This document shows positions 41,665-52,210 of a stretch of DNA of 64,000 nt, piece by piece. The notes beneath the pieces were generated by a model. The model saw nothing but the letters and a program-made list of their open reading frames with translations. It did no database searches and was not told the DNA's origin. The stretch covers positions 124,001 to 188,000 of the forward strand of contig NZ_KE383958.1 of NCBI RefSeq assembly GCF_000422925.1, given 5' to 3'. Position 1 is the first letter of the stretch. Each line of letters opens with the position of its first letter. A program made the translations under genes and the position numbers. The DNA comes from Paludibacterium yongneupense DSM 18731. Lineage in GTDB: Bacteria > Pseudomonadota > Gammaproteobacteria > Burkholderiales > Chromobacteriaceae.

Positions 41665-43953
41665 TCACTCCGCCTTGGCTTCGGGCGGGGTCACGACTTC
41701 GCTATAGCCGCATTCCTTCTGCGGGCAGACTTTTTCGGTGCCACGGCGCTTGGTGGTTTTCAGCGTCAGAATCGGCCAGCCGCATTGCGGGCACGGTTCG
41801 GCGATCGGCGGATTCCACGTCGCATACTTGCACTTCGGATAGGTGTTGCAGCTGTAGAACAGCTTGCCGTAGCGGCTCTTGCGCTCTATCAGCGAGCCGG
41901 CCTTGCACTCCGGACACTCGACACCGGTATCGCGCGGTTTTTCCAGCGGTTCTATGTGCTTGCACTTGGGATAGTTCGCGCAGCCGATGAATTTGCCGTA
42001 GGGCCCTTTCTTGATCACCAGTGCGCCGCCGTCCTGCGGGCACACGCGGCCTTCGATCACTTCCGGTTCTTCCGGCTCCGCCGCCGATTCGGCGGTTTCG
42101 TTCATATTGCGCGTGTAGTCGCATTCCGGATAGGCGGAGCACCCGACGAAACGGCCGCGCTTGCCGAAGCGTATCATCAAGGGCTTGCTGCACTTGGGAC
42201 AGGCTTCATCCAAACTCTCGGTGGTGACTTCTGCCCGTGAAATGCTCTCTTTTTCGGTGACCTGCTTGGAAAAGCCTTTCCAGAAGGCATCCATGACCGG
42301 GACCCACTCACGCTGGCCACTGGCGATCTCGTCGAGCTGGTCTTCCAGCTTGGCCGTGAAGTTGTAGTCGACGTACTGACTGAAATGCTCGGTCAGGAAT
42401 TTGTTGACGATGTCGCCGGTGTCGGTCGGCATGAAACGCTTCTTGTCGAGCGTGACATACTCGCGGTCCTTCAGCGTGAAGATGATGCTCGCGTAGGTCG
42501 ACGGGCGACCGATGCCGAACTCTTCCAGCGCCTTGACCAGGCTCGCTTCCGAAAACCGCGGCGGCGGCTGGGTGAAATGCTGCTCGCCGGACAGTTTGTC
42601 GACCGGCAAGGTTTCGCCTTCTTCCAGCAGCGGCAACTTGGCATTGTCTTCATCTTCGGCGTCGTCGACGTCTTCCTCGTAGATCGCAAGGAAGCCGGCG
42701 AACACCTGGACCTGACCGCTCGCGCGGAATACGGCGTCGCCGACGGTGATGTCGACGCCGGTGGTGTCGAAGCGGGCCGGCGACATCTGGCAGGACAGGG
42801 TCCGCTTCCAGATCATGTCGTAGAGCTTGAACTGGTCGGCTGTCAGGAAGGGCTTGACCGATTCCGGTGTGCGCAGGATGGAGGTCGGGCGGATCGCCTC
42901 GTGCGCCTCTTGCGCATTCTTGGATTTATTCTTGTAGGTGACCGGGTTTTTCGGCAGAAAATCGGGTTCGAACTGGGCGGTGATGTAATCGCGGATCTCG
43001 GTGACGGCTTCTGCCGCCAGCACAACGGCATCGGTACGCATGTAGGTGATCAAACCGACCGTACCCTGGCCGATATCGACCCCTTCGTACAGTTGCTGTG
43101 CCGTGCGCATGGTGCGGTCGGTGGTCATGCCGAGCTTGCGCACGCCTTCCTGTTGCAGCGTCGAGGTGGTGAACGGTGCGGCCGGATTGCGCGATTTCTT
43201 TTTCTTCTCGATGGGGCCGACCGTTGCCGGGCAACCCTCGATGCGGGCCAGGATTTCACTGTGGCGCGCGGTATCGGGAATATCGAACTGGTCGAGTTTC
43301 TTGCCTTCGAACTGGCTGAGCTTGGCGCGGAATTTCTGGCGGCCCTTGTGGCTGTCGAGGTGGACGCTCCAGTATTCCTGTTCCACGAAGGCACGGATTT
43401 CGTTCTCGCGCTCGCAGATCAGCCGCAAGGCCGGGCTTTGCACCCGGCCGGCCGACAGGCCGCGACGAATTTTCTTCCACAGCAGCGGCGACAGATTGAA
43501 GCCGACCAGATAGTCGAGCGCACGGCGAGCCTGCTGCGCATCGACCAGCGGCTGCAACACTTCGCGCGGATTCGCGATCGCTTCCAGCACCGCGTTCTTG
43601 GTGATTTCATGGAAGACCACGCGTTGCGTGGTCTTGCCCTTCAGCAGTTTCTTGCTGGTCAGAATCTGAACCAGGTGCCAGGAAATGGCTTCGCCTTCGC
43701 GGTCCGGGTCAGTCGCCAGGTAGACGTTGTCGACTTCGGCCACCGCCTTGAGAATCGCATCCACATGCTTGGCGTTCTTCGGGATCAACTGATACTTCAT
43801 GGCGAAATTCTTGTCCGGATCGACGGCCCCGTTCTTGGGCACCAGATCGCGGACATGGCCGTAGGACGCCAGGACTTCGAAGTCCTGACCCAGGTATTTC
43901 TTCAGCGTTTTCGCCTTGGACGGCGATTCAACGATCAAGAGGCTTGAGGGCAT
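41665..43953 (-). CDS. topA: DNA topoisomerase I
   Basis: TopA relaxes negative supercoils through a 5'-phosphotyrosine intermediate. The 762-residue protein starts at the ATG at 43951-43953 (MPSSLLIVESPSKAKTLKKY). It has the TOPRIM acidic cluster (LATDPDREGEAISWH), the active tyrosine Tyr304 in GLITYMRTD and EFGIGRPSTYASII. The tail holds four zinc-finger-like repeats (CPKC, CPQD, CPEC, CPQC). The second has lost one cysteine (CPQD for CPxC). It follows smg and dprA on the same strand. Confidence 0.97.
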   Translation of the reverse strand: MPSSLLIVESPSKAKTLKKYLGQDFEVLASYGHVRDLVPKNGAVDPDKNFAMKYQLIPKNAKHVDAILKAVAEVDNVYLATDPDREGEAISWHLVQILTSKKLLKGKTTQRVVFHEITKNAVLEAIANPREVLQPLVDAQQARRALDYLVGFNLSPLLWKKIRRGLSAGRVQSPALRLICERENEIRAFVEQEYWSVHLDSHKGRQKFRAKLSQFEGKKLDQFDIPDTARHSEILARIEGCPATVGPIEKKKKSRNPAAPFTTSTLQQEGVRKLGMTTDRTMRTAQQLYEGVDIGQGTVGLITYMRTDAVVLAAEAVTEIRDYITAQFEPDFLPKNPVTYKNKSKNAQEAHEAIRPTSILRTPESVKPFLTADQFKLYDMIWKRTLSCQMSPARFDTTGVDITVGDAVFRASGQVQVFAGFLAIYEEDVDDAEDEDNAKLPLLEEGETLPVDKLSGEQHFTQPPPRFSEASLVKALEEFGIGRPSTYASIIFTLKDREYVTLDKKRFMPTDTGDIVNKFLTEHFSQYVDYNFTAKLEDQLDEIASGQREWVPVMDAFWKGFSKQVTEKESISRAEVTTESLDEACPKCSKPLMIRFGKRGRFVGCSAYPECDYTRNMNETAESAAEPEEPEVIEGRVCPQDGGALVIKKGPYGKFIGCANYPKCKHIEPLEKPRDTGVECPECKAGSLIERKSRYGKLFYSCNTYPKCKYATWNPPIAEPCPQCGWPILTLKTTKRRGTEKVCPQKECGYSEVVTPPEAKAE

Positions 43954-44103
43954 TTTTATATTCAATCGCAAACCCGGCAGTCCCGGGCTGACACATCCTG
44001 TATCCGTCAAATGAAACAAGAGCGCAAGGTGGCGCTCATGGCGAAGGTGCGTCAGACAGTCAAAAAGACCGCGATACTATGCGGCGCGCTGTCGCTTGAC
44101 AAG

Positions 44104-44562
44104 CTATTGCATGGTCGGCTCGCCGTGTACGGCGTCGAGTAATTCCTCGCCCAGCAGAATGGGCAGCTCGGCCTTCTGGACCCACAACACCATCAGTGCG
44201 ACCAGTTTTGCCGACGCGACGGTGATTTCGTCCGCGGGCAGGGCCAGCAGGCGGTCGATCACCATTTCACGCTGCGCCGGCGACAGGGCGGCGTTATCTT
44301 CCAGAAACTGCAACAGGCCGCGCACTTCGATGGACATGCGCTCCTGCTCCAAATCGTTGTATAGACGCATGCCAGACGATTCGTTGATGGCAACGAACAG
44401 GCCATCTGACATATTGCACAGACTCTCGAGCCAATCCAGCGCGTCCTGGATTTCGTCGTCATCGAAGCCGGCGGCGGTCAGTTCGCGCATCAGTGCGCCG
44501 CGGTCGTCGCATGACTCCGGATCGCGGTATTGTTCAAATAGAAAAGCGAGAACGTCAAACAT
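44104..44562 (-). CDS. smg: Smg family protein (DUF494)
   Basis: The 152-residue acidic protein starts MFDVLAFLFEQYRDPESCDD, typical of Smg/DUF494, and continues with helices such as LTAAGFDDDEIQDALDWLESL. Smg genes lie near dprA, def and topA in many proteobacteria, and that order is seen here. The molecular function is unknown. A GTG three codons upstream is an alternative start. The length is close to E. coli Smg (157). Confidence 0.88.
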   Translation of the reverse strand: MFDVLAFLFEQYRDPESCDDRGALMRELTAAGFDDDEIQDALDWLESLCNMSDGLFVAINESSGMRLYNDLEQERMSIEVRGLLQFLEDNAALSPAQREMVIDRLLALPADEITVASAKLVALMVLWVQKAELPILLGEELLDAVHGEPTMQ

Positions 44563-44603
44563 GAGGCTCACATCACATGGGCTTGAAACGCCTGGATCCC
44601 TTG

Positions 44604-45668
44604 TCAGAACAGGCGCTGGAAACGACCGCCCGGCAGGCTTGCCACCCGGCCTTCCAGTTCAAGCCCGAGAAGCATCTCGTAAAGCTTGGGCGCCGTCAAC
44701 CCGAGCTTGGGCGCCAACTGGTCGGCGCTGACCGGGTCGAAGCCCATGGCGGCGAGCAGGGGGGGCGTTTCGACGGCCGATTCGCTGGCGGCCGGGAAGC
44801 CGGCCTGGCCGACTTCATCGATAATGTCGTCCAGGCTCTCGACCAGCCGGGCGCCCTCCTTGAGTAAACGGTGGCAGCCGCGAGCCTGGGGGTTGTGGAT
44901 GGAGCCGGGCAAGGCCATGACTTCGCGCCCGGCCTCCAGCGCGTAGCGCGCGGTGATCAGCGAACCGGACGCGATACCGGCTTCGACGACGAGGCAGGCG
45001 CGCCCCAGACCGGCGATAATACGGTTGCGCCGTGGAAAATGTGCGGCCAGCGGCGGGCTGCCCAGGGGGAATTCGGACAGAATCAGCCCTTGTGCGGCGA
45101 TGCGGTGTGCGAGGTCGCGGTTGGCCGCCGGATAGACCCGGTCGATGCCGGTGCCGACCACGGCCACGGTCGACGCCTGGCTGCCGAGGGCGCCCTCGTG
45201 GGCCGCGCTGTCTATTCCGTGGGCGAGACCGCTGACCACGGTGTAGCCGCTGGCGGCGAGGCCGGCGGCGAAGTCGCGGGCCGTGGACCGGCCTTGTGGC
45301 GTCGGGTGGCGGCTGCCGACCACGGCCAGCATGGGCGAGGCCAGAAGTTCGCAGCGGCCTCGGGCGAACAATAGCGGCGGAGCCCCTGGCGCCTCGGCCA
45401 GCGGTGTCGGATACTCTGCGTCCAGAAGGGTCAGCAGACGGCAGCCAGGGCGGGTGGCCCATTCGAGAGCGGCTTCGACTGCCGCGTCTGCGGCGCGCGC
45501 GACCAGCGCGTCGATGGCGGCGGGCGGCAGGCGGTTTTCCAGCTCGCGCCGCGGGGCGGCGACGACGGCCTGCGCCGATCCGAAAAACCGGATCAGGTCG
45601 AGAAACAGGCGCGGCCCGACGCCGGGGGCGAGCGCGAGGCGCAGCCAGTCGGGATCGATTTGCTTCAT
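44604..45668 (-). CDS. dprA: DNA-processing protein DprA
   Basis: DprA protects incoming single-stranded DNA and loads RecA during natural transformation. The 354-residue protein has a SAM-like N-terminal region and a Rossmann fold with [46 protein letters not shown] and [11 protein letters not shown]. The C-terminal DML1-like winged helix is [30 protein letters not shown], given in part. It is divergent from def-fmt, a widespread order. Presence of dprA alone does not show competence. Confidence 0.95.
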   Translation of the reverse strand: MKQIDPDWLRLALAPGVGPRLFLDLIRFFGSAQAVVAAPRRELENRLPPAAIDALVARAADAAVEAALEWATRPGCRLLTLLDAEYPTPLAEAPGAPPLLFARGRCELLASPMLAVVGSRHPTPQGRSTARDFAAGLAASGYTVVSGLAHGIDSAAHEGALGSQASTVAVVGTGIDRVYPAANRDLAHRIAAQGLILSEFPLGSPPLAAHFPRRNRIIAGLGRACLVVEAGIASGSLITARYALEAGREVMALPGSIHNPQARGCHRLLKEGARLVESLDDIIDEVGQAGFPAASESAVETPPLLAAMGFDPVSADQLAPKLGLTAPKLYEMLLGLELEGRVASLPGGRFQRLF

Positions 45669-45842
45669 CGCGCCGTTACGGTTGGCATCGCGGCCGGAGA
45701 TGGACTACTTTTGCTCATCAGAAATGCCCCCATATTTCAAAACCAGGCTCGCACACCCGACCGGCCGCATACCCCCGCGGCGCGAGTACGGCTATTATCG
45801 GTGTGCTGGAGCGATTACGACAACTTGGAGCGACCCATAACC

Positions 45843-46346
45843 ATGGCACTCTTGAATATTCTGCATTACCCGGACGAACGTCTGCATACGGTGGCCAAAG
45901 CGGTCGCCGTTGTCGACGACCGCGTGCGGCAACTGATCGACGATATGGTGGAGACCATGTATGCGGCAAACGGCATCGGACTCGCTGCGACGCAGGTGAA
46001 TGTACACGAGCGCGTGATCGTCATCGACCTGAGCGAGGAAAAAAACCAGCCGATGTCCTTCATCAATCCCGAGATCCTCGAGAAAAACGGCGAGCGGGTA
46101 TACGAAGAGGGTTGCCTGTCGGTGCCGGGGATCTACGACAAAGTCATGCGCGCCGATAGGGTGCGCGTGCGCGCGCTCGACCGGGACGGCAAGAGTTTCG
46201 AGCTCGAGACCGGTGGCTTGCTGGCGATCTGTCTGCAGCATGAAACCGACCATCTGGAAGGCAAGGTGTTCGTCGAATACCTGTCTCAGCTCAAGCAGAA
46301 TCGCATCCGTACCAAGATGAAAAAGCGTGAACACAGCACGATGTGA
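45843..46346 (+). CDS. def: Peptide deformylase
   Basis: Def removes the formyl group from new proteins. The 167-residue enzyme has the three signature motifs GIGLAATQ (about 45-52), EGCLSVP with the metal-ligand Cys (about 90-96) and HETDHLEG with the two ligand histidines and catalytic Glu (about 133-140). The ATG at 45843 has GGAG 12 bases upstream (ttggagcgaccc). fmt follows after 26 bp, the usual pairing with the enzyme that adds the formyl group. Confidence 0.97.
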   Translation: MALLNILHYPDERLHTVAKAVAVVDDRVRQLIDDMVETMYAANGIGLAATQVNVHERVIVIDLSEEKNQPMSFINPEILEKNGERVYEEGCLSVPGIYDKVMRADRVRVRALDRDGKSFELETGGLLAICLQHETDHLEGKVFVEYLSQLKQNRIRTKMKKREHSTM

Positions 46347-46372
46347 GTGCGGCAACCGATAGCAGGCAGGCC

Positions 46373-47293
46373 ATGAAACTGATTTTTGCAGGAACCCCGG
46401 ACTTCGCGGCGGGTGCGCTGGCGGCACTGATCGCCGCCGGACACGATATCGCGCTGGTGCTGACCCAACCCGACCGGCCGGCCGGCCGCGGCATGAAGCT
46501 GCGGCCAAGCCCGGTCAAGGCGCTGGCGCTCGAGCACGGCTTGCGCGTCGAGCAGCCGCTGACGCTGAAGAGCGAAGAGGCCCTGGCCATGCTCGCCGCC
46601 ATCGATGCCGAACTGATGGTGGTTGCCGCCTATGGCCTGATCCTGCCGCGGGCGGTGCTGGATCTCCCCGCGCGCGGCTGTCTCAACATCCATGCCTCGC
46701 TGCTGCCGCGCTGGCGCGGCGCGGCGCCTATCCAGCGCGCACTGCTGGCCGGCGATGCCGTCACCGGCATCACCATCATGCAAATGGACACCGGGCTCGA
46801 TACCGGCGCCATGCTGTCCACGCACCCGGTCGCGATCGAGGCTGCCGATACTGCGCTCACCTTGCACGACAAGCTTGCCCGCGTCGGCGCCGATGCCATC
46901 GTTTCTACGCTGGCAGCCCTGCCCGGGCTGAGACCGCAGCCGCAGCCGGAGGACGGCGTCACTTACGCCGCCAAGCTCACGCGCGAGGAAAGCCGGATAG
47001 ACTGGACCCGCGCGGCGGCCGACATCGAGCGCGCGGTGCGCGCCTATAACCCGGCGCCGGGCGCGCATACCCTGCTCGACGGAAGCGTGTTCAAGCTGTG
47101 GGGCGCGCGTGCCGTCGATGGACGCGCCGAACCGGGGCAACTGGTCGTGGATGGCGAAGGACGCTGCTGCGTGGGAACCGGGCGCGGCCTGCTCGAGTTG
47201 ACCGAAGTCCAGGCCGCGGGCTCCCGGCGGCTCCCGGCCGCCGATTTCATGCGCGGACGCGCGGAACTGGCGGGAACCCTGCTCGGCGTCTGA
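46373..47293 (+). CDS. fmt: Methionyl-tRNA formyltransferase
   Basis: Fmt formylates initiator Met-tRNA with 10-formyl-tetrahydrofolate. The 306-residue protein starts [20 protein letters not shown] and has the catalytic stretch [20 protein letters not shown] and [18 protein letters not shown]. The C-terminal tRNA-binding domain starts near residue 205 ([20 protein letters not shown]). The ATG at 46373 fits the family length; the frame is open from a GTG 30 bases upstream. Confidence 0.97.
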   Translation: MKLIFAGTPDFAAGALAALIAAGHDIALVLTQPDRPAGRGMKLRPSPVKALALEHGLRVEQPLTLKSEEALAMLAAIDAELMVVAAYGLILPRAVLDLPARGCLNIHASLLPRWRGAAPIQRALLAGDAVTGITIMQMDTGLDTGAMLSTHPVAIEAADTALTLHDKLARVGADAIVSTLAALPGLRPQPQPEDGVTYAAKLTREESRIDWTRAAADIERAVRAYNPAPGAHTLLDGSVFKLWGARAVDGRAEPGQLVVDGEGRCCVGTGRGLLELTEVQAAGSRRLPAADFMRGRAELAGTLLGV

Positions 47294-47334
47294 CGCTCCA
47301 AGACGCATCCTCCTTATCTGCAGAAGAGAAAGTC

Positions 47335-48192
47335 ATGAACCTGAACGGACTCAAGACCGCAATGCTGATGGCGGCGATTGTCGCGCTGTTTGGCGTGATC
47401 GGCGCCGCGCTCGGCGGACGCGGCGGCATGCTGCTGGCCCTGCTGTTCGGTGGCGGACTGAATGTTTTCGCGTGGTGGAACTCCGACAAAATGGTGTTGC
47501 GCATGTACAACGCGCAAGAGGTGGATGCCGCGAGCGCGCCCGAGTTCTACAGCCTGGTGGCGGAACTCGCGGGGCGCGCAGGTCTGCCCATGCCCCGTGT
47601 CTTCGTGATCCACGAAGAGCAACCGAATGCCTTTGCCACCGGACGCGATCCCGAGCATGCGGCGGTGGCGGCGACCACGGGCATTCTGCGCATGCTGGAG
47701 TACCGCGAGTTGCGCGGTGTGATGGCGCATGAACTCGCCCATGTCCGACATCGCGACACCCTGATTTCGACCGTATCGGCGACGATGGCAGGGGCGATTT
47801 CGGCGCTGGCCAATTTCGCCATGTTCTTTGGAGGGCGCGATGAATACGGCCGCCCGAGCAACCCTTTCGCCGGGATTCTGGTCGCCATTCTGGCTCCGGT
47901 CGCGGCCAGCTTGATCCAGATGGCGATTTCGCGCGCGCGCGAATTCGAGGCCGACCGCGGCGGTGCCGAAATCAGCGGCGACCCGCTGGCGCTGGCCAGC
48001 GCCTTGCGCAAGATCGAATACTACGCACAAGGGCTCCCGCTGCCGACGGCCGAGGCGCATCCGGAGACCGCACAGATGATGATTATCAATCCACTCGCTG
48101 GCGGCAGCTCGCTCGGAGACCTGTTTCGTACCCATCCCCATACGGAACAGCGCATCGAACGGCTGAATGAGATAGCGCGCCAGCGTTTCTAG
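47335..48192 (+). CDS. htpX: Membrane zinc metalloprotease HtpX
   Basis: HtpX degrades misfolded inner-membrane proteins together with FtsH. The 285-residue protein has two N-terminal helices ([20 protein letters not shown] and [17 protein letters not shown]). The HELAH zinc motif is at 132-136 in [17 protein letters not shown], and the third ligand glutamate is in [17 protein letters not shown]. The C-terminal [18 protein letters not shown] is typical. It follows fmt at 41 bp and ends just before a strong terminator. Confidence 0.96.
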   Translation: MNLNGLKTAMLMAAIVALFGVIGAALGGRGGMLLALLFGGGLNVFAWWNSDKMVLRMYNAQEVDAASAPEFYSLVAELAGRAGLPMPRVFVIHEEQPNAFATGRDPEHAAVAATTGILRMLEYRELRGVMAHELAHVRHRDTLISTVSATMAGAISALANFAMFFGGRDEYGRPSNPFAGILVAILAPVAASLIQMAISRAREFEADRGGAEISGDPLALASALRKIEYYAQGLPLPTAEAHPETAQMMIINPLAGGSSLGDLFRTHPHTEQRIERLNEIARQRF

Positions 48193-48255
48193 CCGTATCA
48201 TCCGTGCATTCCGCATCCGCAAGCGTTAACGCAGCCGGATGCCAGCAGGTCATCA

Positions 48256-48288
48256 GGCCACAGCCAGGCTGGCTGTGGCCGGTTTTTT
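48256..48288 (+). terminator. Rho-independent terminator after htpX
   Basis: GGCCACAGCCA (48256-48266) pairs with TGGCTGTGGCC (48270-48280), a perfect 11-bp stem with a 3-base loop. GG and then six Ts follow at 48283-48288. This ends the def-fmt-htpX transcript and argues against any rsmB start upstream of it. Confidence 0.92.
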
Positions 48289-48307
48289 GGAACAGGTTGT
48301 CCGTCAT

Positions 48308-49549
48308 ATGCATCAGATACAGGAACTCGCTGCTGGGGTTTTGGAGCAGATCGAGGCCGGTCGTACCCTGACCGAGGCGCTGGCCGCCGGCGGACAGAAT
48401 CTGGCGCCGCGCGATCGCGCGGCGCTGCAGGATCTCGGCTATGGCGTGCTGCGCCATCGCGCCGAATTGCATCTCATGTTGCGTTCGCTCGTGCCGAAAC
48501 CGTTGCCGGAAGCCCGGCTTGAGCGGGTGCTGCTGGTTGCGCTCTACCAGATTTTCTATACCCGCGCCGCAGAGTACGCGATCGTGAACGAGGCGGTGAT
48601 TCTGGCCGCTTCGGTTGCGCACGGGCGCTTCAAGGGCCTGGTCAATGGCGCCCTGCGCAATGCCTTGCGGCGCAGGGAAACGTTGCCTGAAGTTGCCCTG
48701 GTCAGCGAAGAGGGGCGGTTCAACCACCCGCAATGGTGGATAGATGCGCTCAAGCGCCATTATCCGGATGCCTGGCAATCGATTCTCGAAGCCTCCAACG
48801 CGCATCCTCCGATGACGCTGCGCGTCAACCGCCGCAAGGGCACGGACGAGGCCTATCGCGAACGCCTCGCTGCAGAAGGGATAGAAACCCGCTCCCCCGG
48901 CCCCGGCGCATTGACCTTGCTGCGGCCCGTGAATGTGCGCGAGTTGCCCGATTTTGCCGCCGGTGCCGTTTCGGTTCAGGACTGGGGCGCCCAGCAGGCG
49001 GCCATGTGGCTGGATCTGGCGGCGGGGCAACGCGTGCTCGACGCGTGCGCCGCACCCGGCGGGAAAAGCGGCCATATGCTTGAGCTGGCCGATATCGACT
49101 TGACTGCGCTGGATGCCGATGCCGGCCGCCTGCGCCGCGTGGATGACAATCTGCGCCGTCTGGGCCTGAAGGCGCGCCTGCTGACCGGCGATGCCGGCGA
49201 TGTCGACAGTTGGTGGGATGGCAAGCCCTATGACCGCATTCTGGCCGACGTGCCATGCAGTGCCAGCGGCGTGGTCTGCCGTCATCCCGATATCAAGTGG
49301 TTGCGCCGCCCGACCGATTTTGCCGGGCTGGCCCGCCAGCAGAGGCGGATTATCGATGCCTTGTGGTCGGTGCTCGCGTCCGGCGGAAAAATGCTATACG
49401 CTACCTGCTCCATTTTCCCGGAAGAGAATGCCCAGCAGCTGGCCGGCTTCCTGGAGCGTTGCCGCGATGCGCGATGTCTGAAACAGGAACAATTACTGCC
49501 AACCGAGCGCCATGACGGCTTCTATTACGCGCTGCTTGAGAAAATTTAG
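48308..49549 (+). CDS. rsmB: 16S rRNA (cytosine-967 C5) methyltransferase
   Basis: RsmB methylates C967 of 16S rRNA. The 413-residue protein starts at the ATG at 48308 (MHQIQELAAGVLEQIEAG), beyond the htpX terminator. The NusB-like RNA-binding domain spans residues 1-140. The methyltransferase domain has LDACAAPGGKSGHMLEL, DRILADVPCSASGVVCRHPD with one key cysteine, and MLYATCSIFPEENAQQ with the second. It heads the rsmB-DUF4390-ntrY-ntrX group; the next gene starts 38 bp inside its 3' end. Confidence 0.95.
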   Translation: MHQIQELAAGVLEQIEAGRTLTEALAAGGQNLAPRDRAALQDLGYGVLRHRAELHLMLRSLVPKPLPEARLERVLLVALYQIFYTRAAEYAIVNEAVILAASVAHGRFKGLVNGALRNALRRRETLPEVALVSEEGRFNHPQWWIDALKRHYPDAWQSILEASNAHPPMTLRVNRRKGTDEAYRERLAAEGIETRSPGPGALTLLRPVNVRELPDFAAGAVSVQDWGAQQAAMWLDLAAGQRVLDACAAPGGKSGHMLELADIDLTALDADAGRLRRVDDNLRRLGLKARLLTGDAGDVDSWWDGKPYDRILADVPCSASGVVCRHPDIKWLRRPTDFAGLARQQRRIIDALWSVLASGGKMLYATCSIFPEENAQQLAGFLERCRDARCLKQEQLLPTERHDGFYYALLEKI

Positions 49550-50102
49550 CCTTCTGTGGCTATTGATCTGTGCGGTTCCTCCCGCATGGGCCGATACCAT
49601 TGCCGCCCGCCGCGCCGAGGTCGAACTCGTCGACGGGCAGCTGGCCGTCAGTACGCGCTTCAACGTGAGGCTGACGACGGGGCTCAACGAAGCCCTGCAG
49701 CAAGGGCTGCCGCTGACCTTCCGCCTTGATTTCGAGCTGACCCGGCCGCGCATGACGGCTTATTACCTGAATTTCCGCGGCTGGTTTTCGCCGCATGCCA
49801 GCCTTGCCTTCAGGCTGTCCTACCAGCCGTTGACCAATCGCTATCGGGTCAGCATCGGCTCGCTGTCCAATTATTACCAGACATTGCCGGACGCCTTGCG
49901 TGCGATTGGCTCGATTCAGGGTTGGCGCGTGCTCGACCCCGGTTCTCTCAACGGCGAGTCCAGCGACAAAATTGCAGGGCTGGTCCGGCTGGAACTCGAT
50001 GTCGGCGAATTGCCGAAGCCCTATCAACTCAATGCGCTTGGTTCGCCCGACTGGTCGCTGTCGTCCAACTGGATCACCCTGGAAGTAAAGGGAGGCAGCT
50101 GA
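49512..50102 (+). CDS. DUF4390 exported protein
   Basis: The 196-residue protein has a signal peptide (FSLLWLLICAVPPAWA, cleavage before DTIAAR) and a beta-rich mature part, for example LRLTYQP-like LAFRLSYQPLTNRYRVSIGS and YQTLPDALRAIGSIQGWRVL. It fits DUF4390, a betaproteobacterial family regularly found before ntrY. Its function is unknown; a role in the periplasmic input to NtrY is only suggested by position. It overlaps rsmB by 38 bp and ntrY by 1 bp (TGATG). Confidence 0.82.
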   Translation: MTASITRCLRKFSLLWLLICAVPPAWADTIAARRAEVELVDGQLAVSTRFNVRLTTGLNEALQQGLPLTFRLDFELTRPRMTAYYLNFRGWFSPHASLAFRLSYQPLTNRYRVSIGSLSNYYQTLPDALRAIGSIQGWRVLDPGSLNGESSDKIAGLVRLELDVGELPKPYQLNALGSPDWSLSSNWITLEVKGGS

Positions 50103-52210
50103 TGCGCTTCGGGGTGATCGCCGTCGCCAGTATTGGCGCCATCCTGCTCTATTTGCTGGCGATCGCGACCGGCAACGCCTCCAAGCTGGAGGAATACTAT
50201 TGGTGGGTGTTCGGTCTCAACAGCTTGCTGCTGGCGGCCCTGGCCGGCGTGGTCGGCCGGCAGTTGCTTCGCCTGAGGCAGCGGGTCAAGAGCCGCGTGT
50301 TCGGCGCAAAGCTCACGCAGCGCCTGGTGATGATGTTTGCCGTGGTCGCGTTGGTGCCGGGTGTGCTGGTATTTACCGTATCGGCCCAGTTTCTGACCAA
50401 TAGCATCGAGAGCTGGTTCGATGTCAGGGTGGAGGCGGCGCTGGACCGGGGGTTGGAACTGGGGCGCAATGCGCTCGGTTTCGTGCTCGAAGACGTCAGC
50501 CGCAAGGGGCGCGTCGTCCTGGAGGGTGTCGAAGGTCTGCCCGATCCGCAATTGCCGGCGAGTCTGGAGAAGGCGCGGGTGCAGATGGGCTTGCGCGAAG
50601 TGGCCGTATTCACCCGTGCAGGGGTGCTGGTGGCGTCGGCGAGCGGCCAGGCCAACCGTGCCCCCCTCGCGCCGTCCCGCGATACCCTGCGTACCCTGAA
50701 GCCCCGGCAATCGGTAGAAAGCATCGAGAACGACAATCAGAGCGGACTTTCGCTCAAGGTGGCGCTCGGGTATGGGACGGCGGGCGGCGATGGCCGGGTA
50801 TTGCAGCTGATTCAGTCCGCCCCGGACAGCATTTCGCAGGACGCCGATCTGATCGAGAGCGCGCGTGCGGATTACCGCACGCTGCTGTTCAACCGGCACG
50901 GCCTAAAGACCTTTTACATGTTGACGCTCGCGCTGGCCTTCCTGCTGGCGCTGACGTCGGCACTCGCCTTCGCCCTGTTCATGTCCGAGAGGCTGTCTGC
51001 CCCGCTGTCGGAGTTGGCGGCGGGTACGCGCGCGGTCGCGCAGGGCGATTTTTCGCGCCGCCACCCGGTTTACCGGCGCGACGAACTCGGCATACTGACC
51101 TCCATGTTCAACCGCATGACGCAACAGCTCGACGATGCGCGGCATCTGGCAGACGAATCCCGGCATCAGCTGGAGGCCGGCAAGCTTTATCTGGAGAGTA
51201 TTCTTGCCAACCTGTCGGCCGGCGTCATCGCGTTCAATGCCGACTGGCAGTTGCGTGCCGCCAATATCAGCGCATCGCGCATTCTCGGGCTCGATCTGGC
51301 GCTCGTTGCCGAGACGTCCTTCGGCCACTGGTCGGACACCTTGCCGGCCTTGCGTGAACTGGAAGAGAAGGTGCTCTCGCTGGCTTCGGACGATACCCGT
51401 CCCGAGTGGCAGTCGCAGCTGGAATACTCTACGGGACAGGGCGCGCGCTCCCTGCTGGTGCGCGGTGCCCGATTGTCCGAGAATTCCGGCCAGGGTTTCG
51501 TTCTGGTGTTCGATGACATTACCGAACTCGCGCGCGCGCAGCGCGACGCGGCGTGGGGCGAGGTGGCGAAACGGCTTGCCCACGAGATCCGCAATCCGCT
51601 GACGCCGATCCAGCTGTCGGCGGAAAGGCTGGCGATGAAACTCGCCGACCGGCTCGGCGGCAGCGATGCCGAAATGCTGAAACGCTCTACCGATACCATC
51701 ATCAACCAGGTTGCCGCGCTCAAGGGCATGGTGGATGCATTCCGCGATTATGCCCGCTCGCCGCGGACCAAGCTCGAACGGCTGGACGTCAATGCCATGC
51801 TGCGCGAGGTGATGGCCTTGTACGAATCGAATCCGGCCGTGAAGGTCAATCTTTACCCGGGACCCATGATGATCATGGGCGATGCCGCCTTGCTGCGACA
51901 GGTTTTCCACAATCTGCTGCAGAACTCGCAAGACGCAGTCCTTGACGTTGGCATCCCGATGATTCAAATTAGCAGCCGATTAGAAGGAAGAAGCGCGGTT
52001 GTCTGCGTGGAGGACAACGGTGCGGGTTTTGCGCCCGACATTCTCCCCCGGGCTTTCGAGCCCTATGTGACCAACAAGTCCAAAGGCACTGGCCTCGGGC
52101 TTGCCGTGGTAAAGAAGATCATCGAAGAACACCACGGGCAGATTGTTCTGGGGAACGGCGAGCAGCACGGCGCGCGCATTCTTCTCACTATGCCCTTGCT
52201 GGAGGCCTAA
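50102..52210 (+). CDS. ntrY: NtrY-type membrane sensor histidine kinase
   Basis: The 702-residue kinase has two N-terminal membrane helices, a third near residue 75 (LVMMFAVVALVPGVLVFTV), a periplasmic segment of about 190 residues, and a fourth helix (FYMLTLALAFLLALTSALAF). HAMP (SERLSAPLSELAAGTRAVAQ) and PAS domains follow. The phospho-accepting His494 is in RLAHEIRNPLTPIQ, and the ATPase boxes are NLLQNSQDAV, VEDNGAGF and KGTGLGLAVVKK. All catalytic parts look intact. The ntrX start overlaps the stop (TAATG). Confidence 0.93.
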   Translation: MRFGVIAVASIGAILLYLLAIATGNASKLEEYYWWVFGLNSLLLAALAGVVGRQLLRLRQRVKSRVFGAKLTQRLVMMFAVVALVPGVLVFTVSAQFLTNSIESWFDVRVEAALDRGLELGRNALGFVLEDVSRKGRVVLEGVEGLPDPQLPASLEKARVQMGLREVAVFTRAGVLVASASGQANRAPLAPSRDTLRTLKPRQSVESIENDNQSGLSLKVALGYGTAGGDGRVLQLIQSAPDSISQDADLIESARADYRTLLFNRHGLKTFYMLTLALAFLLALTSALAFALFMSERLSAPLSELAAGTRAVAQGDFSRRHPVYRRDELGILTSMFNRMTQQLDDARHLADESRHQLEAGKLYLESILANLSAGVIAFNADWQLRAANISASRILGLDLALVAETSFGHWSDTLPALRELEEKVLSLASDDTRPEWQSQLEYSTGQGARSLLVRGARLSENSGQGFVLVFDDITELARAQRDAAWGEVAKRLAHEIRNPLTPIQLSAERLAMKLADRLGGSDAEMLKRSTDTIINQVAALKGMVDAFRDYARSPRTKLERLDVNAMLREVMALYESNPAVKVNLYPGPMMIMGDAALLRQVFHNLLQNSQDAVLDVGIPMIQISSRLEGRSAVVCVEDNGAGFAPDILPRAFEPYVTNKSKGTGLGLAVVKKIIEEHHGQIVLGNGEQHGARILLTMPLLEA

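Noticed and set aside
48239-48307. Longer rsmB starting at 48239
   Set aside because: The extension covers the htpX terminator hairpin and its T-run.
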